Shown here: positions 47,353 through 55,134 of the stretch, in pieces
Layout of the letters: each line of letters opens with the position of its first letter
Numbering within the stretch: the first letter of the stretch is position 1
Origin: Actinomycetota bacterium
Lineage (GTDB): Bacteria; Actinomycetota; Actinomycetes; S36-B12; GCA-2699445
Direction: 5' to 3'
DNA: 64,000 bases
Assembly: GCA_029978705.1 (NCBI GenBank)
Contig: JAPOIY010000002.1
Span: 49,178 to 113,177 of the forward strand
Program-made: the position numbers and the translations under genes
The notes under the pieces: model-generated
The model's database searches: none
Told to the model about the DNA's origin: nothing
Seen by the model: only the letters and a program-made list of their open reading frames with translations

Positions 47353-47358
47353 AGCCTA
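47353..47358 (-). promoter_or_regulatory. -10 element (TAGGCT) of mutA-mutB-meaB, leaderless type
   Basis: TAGGCT on the minus strand, six bases before the ATG at 47346. Confidence 0.55.
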
Positions 47359-47423
47359 GGCGTCGGCGGTGTCCCGGGCGGAGTGCGGGCCGGAGCAGGG
47401 CGACGGATCTCCCGTAGAGTCGA

Positions 47424-47452
47424 GAGGGAGTTCCCTCGCTCTGGCAGGGAAC
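47424..47452. promoter_or_regulatory. Nested inverted repeats upstream of the first two-Cys secreted protein gene
   Basis: GTTCCCT (47430-47436) and AGGGAAC (47446-47452) form a perfect seven-base inverted repeat around nine bases. The left arm itself overlaps a palindrome GAGGGA-GT-TCCCTC (47424-47437). The site is 42 bases before the ATG at 47494, a position suited to an operator. Confidence 0.4.
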
Positions 47453-47493
47453 AGGGGGCACAATGGTCCCAGGACGACTCGAGGAGGGACACC

Positions 47494-47922
47494 ATGCGGA
47501 CTCCCCCGCGTTCGGTGATCTTCGGGTTCCTCATCGGTGTCGCAGTGGGCGCCATCCCCATCGCGAGCGCAGCGACCCTGGGCGCCCTCAACTCGAAGTC
47601 GCTGGGTTCGGCGAACAGCGTGGTGGCGGCCTGCGACGACACGATCAAGATCTCGTGGCAGGACGGCAGCACCAGTCCCGCCTACAACGGCAGCGCCACC
47701 GTCACGAACTCGACGTTCGACGTGAGTTCGCTCGCGATCGAGAACGTCGACGGGGCATGCGACGGAAAGCAGGCGCGGATGGTGGCGGCCAACGGCTCCG
47801 GCACCGCCCTGGCCACCGCCGGCGGCACCGTCTCACTGAGCGGAGGCGCTCAGGTGTTCCCACTCAGCGCGTCGGTCAACAGCAAGAACGTCGAGCAGGT
47901 CACGCTGACCATCTTCGACTGA
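47494..47922 (+). CDS. Small two-cysteine secreted protein (paralog 1 of the SipW-EAL locus)
   Basis: 142 residues. A Sec-like signal ('VIFGFLIGVAVGAIPIASA', cleavage probably at 'ASA|ATLG') is followed by the segment 'TLGALNSKSLGSANSVVAACD', in which the first Cys lies about 20 residues into the mature protein. A central strand region with the second Cys in 'ENVDGACDGKQARMV' and a final strand ending 'EQVTLTIFD' complete it. The same framework recurs in three nearby minus-strand genes. I know no named family; the layout is like SipW-dependent secreted proteins (TasA/camelysin type) processed by the peptidase at 49628-51022. ATG with GAGGAGGG upstream. Confidence 0.8.
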   Translation: MRTPPRSVIFGFLIGVAVGAIPIASAATLGALNSKSLGSANSVVAACDDTIKISWQDGSTSPAYNGSATVTNSTFDVSSLAIENVDGACDGKQARMVAANGSGTALATAGGTVSLSGGAQVFPLSASVNSKNVEQVTLTIFD

Positions 47923-47932
47923 GCACCGCCCC

Positions 47933-48778
47933 TCACTGGTAGGTCAGGGTCGGGGTGATCCCCGCGCTGGCAGGCATCTTGTAGGTCGTGGCGCTCTTGC
48001 CGTAGGAGACCAGTCCCGCGTAGCGCCCACGGGCGTCGACGGGCGAGCACGAGGCGGTGGCCGTCACCGCGCCGCCCCCACTGCGCGTCACGGTGGCTGT
48101 GGCCGTACCCGCCGTGGGGTTGTAGGTGAAGTCGGTGGAGTAGGTGCGGCCGGCCGTGTTGCCCAGGCTCGCGTTGTCCGACCCGCATTGCGCGCCGCTC
48201 CCGACGTCGATCAGTTGCAGCCGCCAGACGGCGCCGTCCCAGTACATGCGGGTCGCCACCCCCTTGGCCGCCCCGGTGCTGTCGGCACCCAGCACGTAGC
48301 CGATGTCCGTGGTGGCGCTGAAGTCCGCGGCATCGTTCTGGATCTTGGACCGATGGCTCATCCACGGCAGCAGGGCCACGGCCCGCGTGTTGGCGCCCGC
48401 ATCGTTGCGCGCAACGTTGCTGTTGCTCGGCGCCACCCAGACACCGGTCACGTCGCTGCCCGCCCGTAGCGTGTTCCACGTGGGGCCGTCGTCGCTGCCG
48501 TAGCCCCCGCCGCCCTCGTAGTCGGTCACCTGTCCGTCCAGGTCGGAGCCGCTGCTCAGCGCGTTGGCACGCACAGCCCCGACCGGAGCGATGACGACCG
48601 ACTCGACCTTGACCGTGTTGGTCGCCGACAGGGTCCCCAGGCTGGCCGCGGACCCCAGCGTCGGCAGCCACGCGAGGACAACCGCCCCGCCCAGCACCGC
48701 AGCACCGAACCCGATGGCGCCGCCGGCCCAGAGGGGGAGACCTCGGGCCGCGGGGTCGGCGCCGGGGTCACGGGCCAC
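47933..48778 (-). CDS. Larger secreted protein of the SipW-EAL locus
   Basis: 281 residues: a cytosolic N-terminus, one hydrophobic segment (about 17-39, 'GGAIGFGAAVLGGAVVLAWL') and a post-membrane segment 'GSAASLGTLSATNTVKVESV' that resembles the segment after the signal in the small paralogs. The rest is a beta-rich domain with Trp/Tyr strands and two cysteines ('SGAQCGSDNASL', 'ATASCSPVDARG') that could be a jelly-roll or LamG-like fold. The GTG at 48778 overlaps the preceding gene by 11 bases; no strong ribosome-binding site is visible, so the exact start is less sure. Possibly a structural partner of the small proteins. Confidence 0.65.
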   Translation of the reverse strand: MARDPGADPAARGLPLWAGGAIGFGAAVLGGAVVLAWLPTLGSAASLGTLSATNTVKVESVVIAPVGAVRANALSSGSDLDGQVTDYEGGGGYGSDDGPTWNTLRAGSDVTGVWVAPSNSNVARNDAGANTRAVALLPWMSHRSKIQNDAADFSATTDIGYVLGADSTGAAKGVATRMYWDGAVWRLQLIDVGSGAQCGSDNASLGNTAGRTYSTDFTYNPTAGTATATVTRSGGGAVTATASCSPVDARGRYAGLVSYGKSATTYKMPASAGITPTLTYQ

Positions 48779-49202
48779 GGACCACCACCACGACCCGCGC
48801 CTGGCTGTTGGTGTCGTTGAGGGAGGAGTACAGCGGCCCGGCGCCGGCCGGGAAGAGGGCGGCGTTGGTGCCGGTGCCGAGCGTCCCGGTGGCGACCCCG
48901 TCGGCCAGCGCCGCCCCGTCGGTGACGGCGTTGGCGACGGTGAGGCGGTAAGGCTTCTTGCAGGCATTGCTGACCGAGGAGATGTCGACCCGCGCGATCT
49001 CGTACCGCCCGGTGGCCGGGTGGTAGCGGGTCCGCATCCCGTCGATGGTGTCCGTGGCACTGTCACACCCAGTGACGGCGACGTTACCGGTGGCCAGACT
49101 CCCCCCGGTCCAGGACGTGGACGTGGCGGCGTGAGCCGCGACACCGACTGTGACACTGCCGGCGAGTGCGCCGACCAGGACCCCCACGGTTCCGGGTTTC
49201 AT
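48768..49202 (-). CDS. Small two-cysteine secreted protein (paralog 2)
   Basis: 144 residues. The signal 'VGVLVGALAGSVTVGVAAHA' is followed by 'TSTSWTGGSLATGNVAVTGCD', which matches the W-containing stretch typical after SipW-type signals. The second Cys lies in 'SVSNACKKPYRLTVAN' and the last strand is 'ARVVVVVRGP'. It shares the spacing of cysteines and strands with paralogs 1, 3 and 4. The ATG has AGAGGGGAC upstream. It sits third in the minus-strand run that begins with paralog 4 and the peptidase. Confidence 0.75.
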   Translation of the reverse strand: MKPGTVGVLVGALAGSVTVGVAAHAATSTSWTGGSLATGNVAVTGCDSATDTIDGMRTRYHPATGRYEIARVDISSVSNACKKPYRLTVANAVTDGAALADGVATGTLGTGTNAALFPAGAGPLYSSLNDTNSQARVVVVVRGP

Positions 49203-49218
49203 GTCCCCTCTTCCACGG

Positions 49219-49635
49219 TCAGTCGTACACCGAGACGGACAGGCCGGTGTTCCAGTCCATCGTGCACCCCGGTGTTCTCACGTCGAGGAACGCGGTCCCG
49301 CCGGACACCGCCAGGACGCCTCTGCCGACGGCGGTGCAGGATCCGCCGGCCGACTGCAGGGCGGCCGTGTACCTCTTGCCGTCGCAGGCGGCATCGACAC
49401 CGCTGAGCGAGAACCGGACGACGGTGAAGCCGGGGGCGGACCCGGCCGGGAAGTTCATGGGCGTGTCCACGCCCACGGTCATGCCCCCGGTGTCGCACGC
49501 CGCAGATGTCAGAGACCGGGTACCGAGGGTGCGTCCGGGCAGGTCGATCGTCACCGCCACAGCGACGGCACTGGCCCCACCTACCAGCGCAACGGTCAGC
49601 GCGACGACCGGGACCACGGCCCGCAGGTCACGCAT
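49219..49635 (-). CDS. Small two-cysteine secreted protein (paralog 3)
   Basis: 138 residues. The hydrophobic signal ('VVPVVALTVALVGGASAVAV') is followed by 'TIDLPGRTLGTRSLTSAACD' and then 'LSGVDAACDGKRYTAAL', almost identical around the second Cys to paralog 1 ('VDGACDGKQARM'). It has two further cysteines ('GGSCTAVG', 'TPGCTMDW') and the end strand 'LSVSVYD'. The ATG at 49635 overlaps the peptidase-EAL stop by eight bases; a GTG 24 bases upstream is an alternative. Direct coupling to the peptidase gene strongly suggests it is a substrate. Confidence 0.72.
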   Translation of the reverse strand: MRDLRAVVPVVALTVALVGGASAVAVAVTIDLPGRTLGTRSLTSAACDTGGMTVGVDTPMNFPAGSAPGFTVVRFSLSGVDAACDGKRYTAALQSAGGSCTAVGRGVLAVSGGTAFLDVRTPGCTMDWNTGLSVSVYD

Positions 49636-51022
49636 GCGGACTGCCGGTGAGGCTGGCACCTCGAGTCGGTGCCCACTTGGCCTCGGGGACCGATGTCGAG
49701 CCCGCGAGAAGTCGAGTCATCTCGGGTGCGGCAAGCGGGGGCGCGAACAGGGTGCCCTGGAAACCGACGGCTCCGTGCTCGGCCAGTGCCCGCACCTGCG
49801 CCGGGTGGGAGACGTTGCGGCCGATCACCATGACCCCCTTGTCTGCCGCCTTGGTCACGAGCCGTGACACCGGTGAGTCGCCGACGGAGGCCGGGAGGCG
49901 GATCTGGTCCACGTCGAGGGTGACATAGTCGAAGGGGCTGTCGGGCAGGAGTCGCAGTGGCTCGTACCGCGCTCCGGGACTGAAGTGCAGGCACAGCCGC
50001 ACTCCCCGGTCCAGCAGCGCCTCAGTCGCAAGCCAGCCGCGCGCCGCGTCGTTCAGGAACGGTCCGCTCGGGATCCCGAACACGATGTCGTCGGGGGCGA
50101 CGCCGTGCTCGCGGGCGTAGGCCAGTAGCGCCTCGAGGGACTTCATGGGACTGTCGGCGGTCACACACGGGAGTCGCGTGAAGAGCCGCAGGTCGTCGTG
50201 TCCGGAGCGCTGCCACGCCGCGAACTGCTGGATGCCGGTGCGGGTGACCCAACTGTCGAAGTCGTGCTCCAGTTTGCGTTCCTCGTGCGGCAGGAACAGG
50301 TTGGTCTTGATCTGGCCGTGTTGGGGATGGTGCCAGCGGGCCTGGAGTTCGAGGGCGCGGAACTCCCCGGTACGAATGGACATCGACGCCTCGTAGTGGA
50401 CGACGACTTCCTCCCGCAGCACGGCGGACAACATCGCGGCGGCACCCACGTCGTCCGCTGCCATCTCCAGCGGCCTCCGGGAGCGGTCCCACGCGTCGTC
50501 CGCCTCGGGCGGGAACGGGGACTTGGGGAGTCTGATCCGCGACGGCCACAGGCCGTGGCGTCCGATCTCGAACACGCCGAGGCCTGCGGCCAGGGCGATG
50601 AGGAACGTGAACAGGAGCAGGGGCCACCCCATCGAGCCACAGGCGGTCAGGGTGCAGCGGGGGATGCTCAGGACGGCTTGGCCCTGCACGTCACTGTCGG
50701 ATGGCGTCCACTGGTCAGGGGCCGGGTTGTTGTCGCCCTGGGTCTCGTACGTGCCGTCGGGGAGGACGCCGGTGATGCGGTGGACCACGAAATGCCCCGC
50801 CAACGACGGGTCCGGCGGCTCGTAGACGACGATGTCGCCGACCGAGTACCCGCCCCGGTGGGCCGTGAAGACGAGGTCACCGGTGGCGTAGGTCGGCTCC
50901 ATGGAGTGTCCCGCCACGACCGTCCACCCGAACAGACCCCCCCAGCGGGCCGGCCACAGCAGGACGAGGAAGAGGACGAGTACGGCCCACGGAGCAGCGG
51001 CTCGGGCGATCTTCTTCATCAT
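49628..51022 (-). CDS. SipW-type signal peptidase fused to a degenerate EAL domain
   Basis: 464 residues. N-terminal part (1-155): a signal-peptidase I of the Ser/His (S26B, SipW/archaeal) type with helix 11-28, catalytic S40 in 'AGHSMEPTYATGDL', H81 in 'FVVHRITGV' in place of the bacterial Lys, 'TQGDNNPAPD' and a second helix (133-153). C-terminal part (about 195-455): an EAL-type fold, with 'ALELQARWHHPQHGQI' at the ExLxR site, 'LFLPHEERKLEHDFDSWV', and 'GAVGFQGTLFAPPLAAPE' at the QGxxFxxPLP end. The catalytic positions (ExLxR, ExTE, DDFGTG, KID, EGVE) are not preserved, so it should not cleave cyclic di-GMP but might bind it. The EAL part faces the cytosol by prediction. Its genomic partners are secreted paralogs. 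Confidence 0.85.
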   Translation of the reverse strand: MMKKIARAAAPWAVLVLFLVLLWPARWGGLFGWTVVAGHSMEPTYATGDLVFTAHRGGYSVGDIVVYEPPDPSLAGHFVVHRITGVLPDGTYETQGDNNPAPDQWTPSDSDVQGQAVLSIPRCTLTACGSMGWPLLLFTFLIALAAGLGVFEIGRHGLWPSRIRLPKSPFPPEADDAWDRSRRPLEMAADDVGAAAMLSAVLREEVVVHYEASMSIRTGEFRALELQARWHHPQHGQIKTNLFLPHEERKLEHDFDSWVTRTGIQQFAAWQRSGHDDLRLFTRLPCVTADSPMKSLEALLAYAREHGVAPDDIVFGIPSGPFLNDAARGWLATEALLDRGVRLCLHFSPGARYEPLRLLPDSPFDYVTLDVDQIRLPASVGDSPVSRLVTKAADKGVMVIGRNVSHPAQVRALAEHGAVGFQGTLFAPPLAAPEMTRLLAGSTSVPEAKWAPTRGASLTGSPHA

Positions 51023-51076
51023 GAGCAGTGAACATGCGCGGGGGGATGTCCGCCGGGATTCCGCGTGATCCGGCTA

Positions 51077-51484
51077 TCAGCCACTGATGACGATGGCGAC
51101 GCCGGTGACGGCCTCGGCGTCGACGTTGGAGAAGGTCAGCGTCTCGGACCCCGCGCTGGTGACCGGAACCGTCTGCTGCTGCAGGGAGGCGTTGCCCGCC
51201 GTGCTGAGCGTGACCTTCATGGTCTCCCCGGCGCACCCGCTGGCGATGCCGGACACCGTGACGCCCCCCAGCGCGTAGTTGGGGATCGAATCCGAGTACT
51301 CGGGTGCGTAACTCACGCTGACGCCGTTGCTGTCGCAGGAGGCGACCACGGTGGAGTCGGCGCCGAGTTTCTGGGTCGCGACCCCTCCCAACGTCGCTGC
51401 AGACGCCGCCACCAGTCCGGTGGCGGCGACTGCCGCGATGCCTGCCGCCAGTGTCCGTCGCCCCCGCGTCCTTCGTGAAGCCAT
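51077..51484 (-). CDS. Small two-cysteine secreted protein (paralog 4), first gene of the SipW-EAL unit
   Basis: 135 residues. An Arg-rich n-region, a signal ('LAAGIAAVAATGLVAASA'), then 'TLGGVATQKLGADSTVVASCD', closely parallel to paralog 1 ('TLGALNSKSLGSANSVVAACD'). The second Cys lies in 'SGIASGCAGETMKVTL' and the end strand is 'TGVAIVISG'. The ATG has AAAGGTGG just upstream. It leads the minus-strand run paralog 4 / peptidase-EAL / paralog 3 / paralog 2 / larger secreted protein. The three-fold CTCAAG element (51564-51603) lies 79 bases before its start. Confidence 0.8.
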   Translation of the reverse strand: MASRRTRGRRTLAAGIAAVAATGLVAASAATLGGVATQKLGADSTVVASCDSNGVSVSYAPEYSDSIPNYALGGVTVSGIASGCAGETMKVTLSTAGNASLQQQTVPVTSAGSETLTFSNVDAEAVTGVAIVISG

Positions 51485-51798
51485 GGGCCCACCTTTCGCT
51501 CATCCCGCGTAGTCGCCCCGTGGTTCGGGTACGGACAGCCAGCGAGTCACTTCGCTGAGTAGTCGGAGACTAGTCCTTGAGGATTGCTTGAGAATAACTT
51601 GAGGTACGGCGGGGTGTCCATTTCACCCGTTCGGCCCATCAAGAACCGTGGCCAGGAACCACTGCGGCGCCCGGCCGGGCAGACCTGCCGCGGGAGGCCC
51701 GACGGCGGCGCGGCCGCGGGCGCACTACGATGGGGTACACGCCTGAGCCGACGCCCACCCGTGGCATGTCGTACCGACGGCGGGAAACCGGAGAAGCA
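51485..51798. other. Intergenic region between the SipW-EAL unit and sdhC
   Basis: A 314-base gap between divergent genes. It holds the 40-bp CTTGAG repeat element (51564-51603) and, toward sdhC, a possible -10 TACGAT (51726-51731) that would start transcription near 51738. No tRNA or convincing small gene is seen; an in-frame extension of sdhC to 51766 or 51730 is possible. Confidence 0.6.
51564..51603 (-). promoter_or_regulatory. 40-bp element: three CTCAAG repeats at 11-bp period plus TCTCCG
   Basis: Read on the minus strand: CTCAAG (51603-51598), five bases, CTCAAG (51592-51587), five bases, CTCAAG (51581-51576), six bases, TCTCCG (51569-51564). The hexamers face the same side of the helix. 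The same geometry occurs at 62054-62093. It resembles binding sites of OmpR/PhoB-type or SARP-type winged-helix regulators, which use 11-bp direct repeats. Confidence 0.65.
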
Positions 51799-52188
51799 GT
51801 GGCAAGCGTCGGAACCTTGTACCGCGGCGACATCTCGATGTGGTCCTGGGTGGCCCAGCGGATCACCGGTGTCGCGGTGCTCTTCTTCCTCTACGTCCAT
51901 GTCCTCGACACCGCCCTGGTCCGGGTGTCGCCGGCCGCCTACGACGATGTGATCGCCAGCTACAAGACCCCGCTGGTGAACTTCATGGAGGTCGGCCTCG
52001 TCGGCGCGGTGCTGTTCCACGCGCTGAACGGTCTGCGGGTGATCGCGGTGGACTTCTGGGGCAAAGGCACCCGGTACCAGAAGCAGATGTTGTGGACGAT
52101 CGTCGCCGTCTGGGTCCTCATCATGGTGCCGGCCACGTACTTCATGACCCTGCACACCATCCAGGCGCTGTTCGGGAGCACCCCATGA
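51799..52188 (+). CDS. sdhC: Succinate dehydrogenase cytochrome b556 subunit
   Basis: 129 residues with three transmembrane helices. 'SVGTLYRGDISMWSWVAQRITG', 'YVHVLDTALVRVSP' and 'VLFHALNGLRVIAVDFWGKG' match actinobacterial SdhC; the two helix histidines are candidate heme-b ligands. It anchors the catalytic subunits and reduces quinone. The GTG at 51799 is chosen for the GGAGA just upstream and because it gives the usual N-terminal length; ATGs at 51766 and 51730 are in frame, but 51730 overlaps the probable -10. The stop overlaps the sdhD start as ATGA. Confidence 0.93.
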   Translation: MASVGTLYRGDISMWSWVAQRITGVAVLFFLYVHVLDTALVRVSPAAYDDVIASYKTPLVNFMEVGLVGAVLFHALNGLRVIAVDFWGKGTRYQKQMLWTIVAVWVLIMVPATYFMTLHTIQALFGSTP

Positions 52189-52595
52189 CCGTCACCCAGC
52201 ACGACCTCGCAGTCCCCAACACCCGCTCCCCCAGCCGCGGGGGCCGCAACTTCGAGAAGACCTCCTGGATCTTCATGCGGGCGTCGGGGCTCGTGCTGGT
52301 CCTTCTGGTCCTGGGCCACCTGCTGATCATGAATGTCCTCGACGGCGGCGTGCAGCGCATCAACTTCGCGTTCGTCGCGGGGAGATGGAGCAGCCCGTTC
52401 TGGCAGCTGTGGGACCTCACCGTGCTGTGGCTGGCGATGCTGCACGGCACCAACGGACTGCGCGTGATCATCAACGACTACGCCCGCAGCGGCAAGACCC
52501 GCTTCTGGCTGCGCGGCGTGCTGTACACGGCCAGTGCCGCCACAATCATCCTGGGCACGCTGGTCATCTTCACGTTCGACCCGAACCTCGCCTGA
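52185..52595 (+). CDS. sdhD: Succinate dehydrogenase hydrophobic membrane anchor subunit
   Basis: 136 residues, three helices. '[20 protein letters not shown]' supplies a conserved helix His and '[21 protein letters not shown]' the second heme/quinone-side motif. With SdhC it forms the membrane anchor of complex II. Overlaps sdhC by four bases and precedes sdhA by 13. Confidence 0.94.
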   Translation: MTVTQHDLAVPNTRSPSRGGRNFEKTSWIFMRASGLVLVLLVLGHLLIMNVLDGGVQRINFAFVAGRWSSPFWQLWDLTVLWLAMLHGTNGLRVIINDYARSGKTRFWLRGVLYTASAATIILGTLVIFTFDPNLA

Positions 52596-52608
52596 CGGAG
52601 GAAGTTAC

Positions 52609-54350
<1,742 letters not shown>

Positions 54351-54351
<1 letters not shown>

Positions 54352-55130
54352 TGGCCGTCGACCCCCCCGCCCCATCCGCCGCCGGAGCGCCGCAGCCGGC
54401 CCCCGAGCCGGTCGCCTTCGACATCACGGTGAAGGTGCGCCGATTCGATCCCGATGTCAGCGACCAGCACTACTGGCAGGACTTCACCGTCTCGGTCTTC
54501 GCCACCGACCGCATCCTGGACGCCCTGCACAAGATCAAGTGGGAGCAGGACGGGTCGCTGACGTTCCGCCGCTCGTGCGGCCACGGCATCTGCGGCTCGG
54601 ACGCCATGCGCATCAACGGCAAGAACCGGCTGGCCTGCAAGACCCTCGTCAAGGATCTGAACACGAAGAAGCCGATCACCGTCGAGGCCATCAAGGGATT
54701 GACGGTCAAGAAGGATCTCGTCGTCGACATGGAGCCGTTCATGGCGGCCTACCGCAAGATCAAGCCGTTCCTCATCACCCACAGCCCCGAGCCGACCCGG
54801 GAGCGGCTGCAGGATGCGGAGGACCGCGCCCGGTTCGACGACACCACCAAGTGCATCCTGTGCGCCGCCTGCACCACCTCGTGCCCCGTGTTCTGGACCG
54901 ACGAGCAGTACTTCGGACCGGCGGCCATCGTCAACGCCCACCGGTTCATCTTCGACAGTCGCGACGAGGGCGGCCCCGAGCGGCTGCAGATCCTCAATCA
55001 GGCAGAGGGCGCCTGGCGCTGCCGGACCACCTTCAACTGCACCGACGCGTGCCCCCGCGGGATCCAGGTCACCGAGGCCATCCAGCAGGTCAAGCGGGCC
55101 ATGATGTTCGGCATCGACGACGCGACCTGA
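54351..55130 (+). CDS. sdhB: Succinate dehydrogenase iron-sulfur subunit
   Basis: 259 residues. The [2Fe-2S] site is 'SCGHGICGSDAM' with a distal Cys in 'NRLACKTL'; 'CILCAACTTSCP' and 'CRTTFNCTDACPRGI' hold the [4Fe-4S] and [3Fe-4S] clusters. It relays electrons from SdhA to quinone. A proline-rich N-terminal extension of about 22 residues precedes the conserved domain. The gene ends four bases before the convergent hydrolase gene. Confidence 0.98.
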
Positions 55131-55134
55131 CGGG

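Noticed and set aside
47347..47493. Possible cobalamin riboswitch before the mutase operon
   Set aside because: The probable -10 is six bases from the mutA start, so no leader RNA exists; no B12-box was seen.
49628..51022. Active cyclic di-GMP phosphodiesterase
   Set aside because: The fold is likely, but the ExLxR, ExTE, DDFGTG and KID catalytic residues are absent, so enzymatic activity is not claimed.
51730..51798. sdhC extended to the ATG at 51730
   Set aside because: That ATG overlaps a probable -10 and has no ribosome-binding site; homologous proteins start near the GTG at 51799. The ATG at 51766 remains possible.
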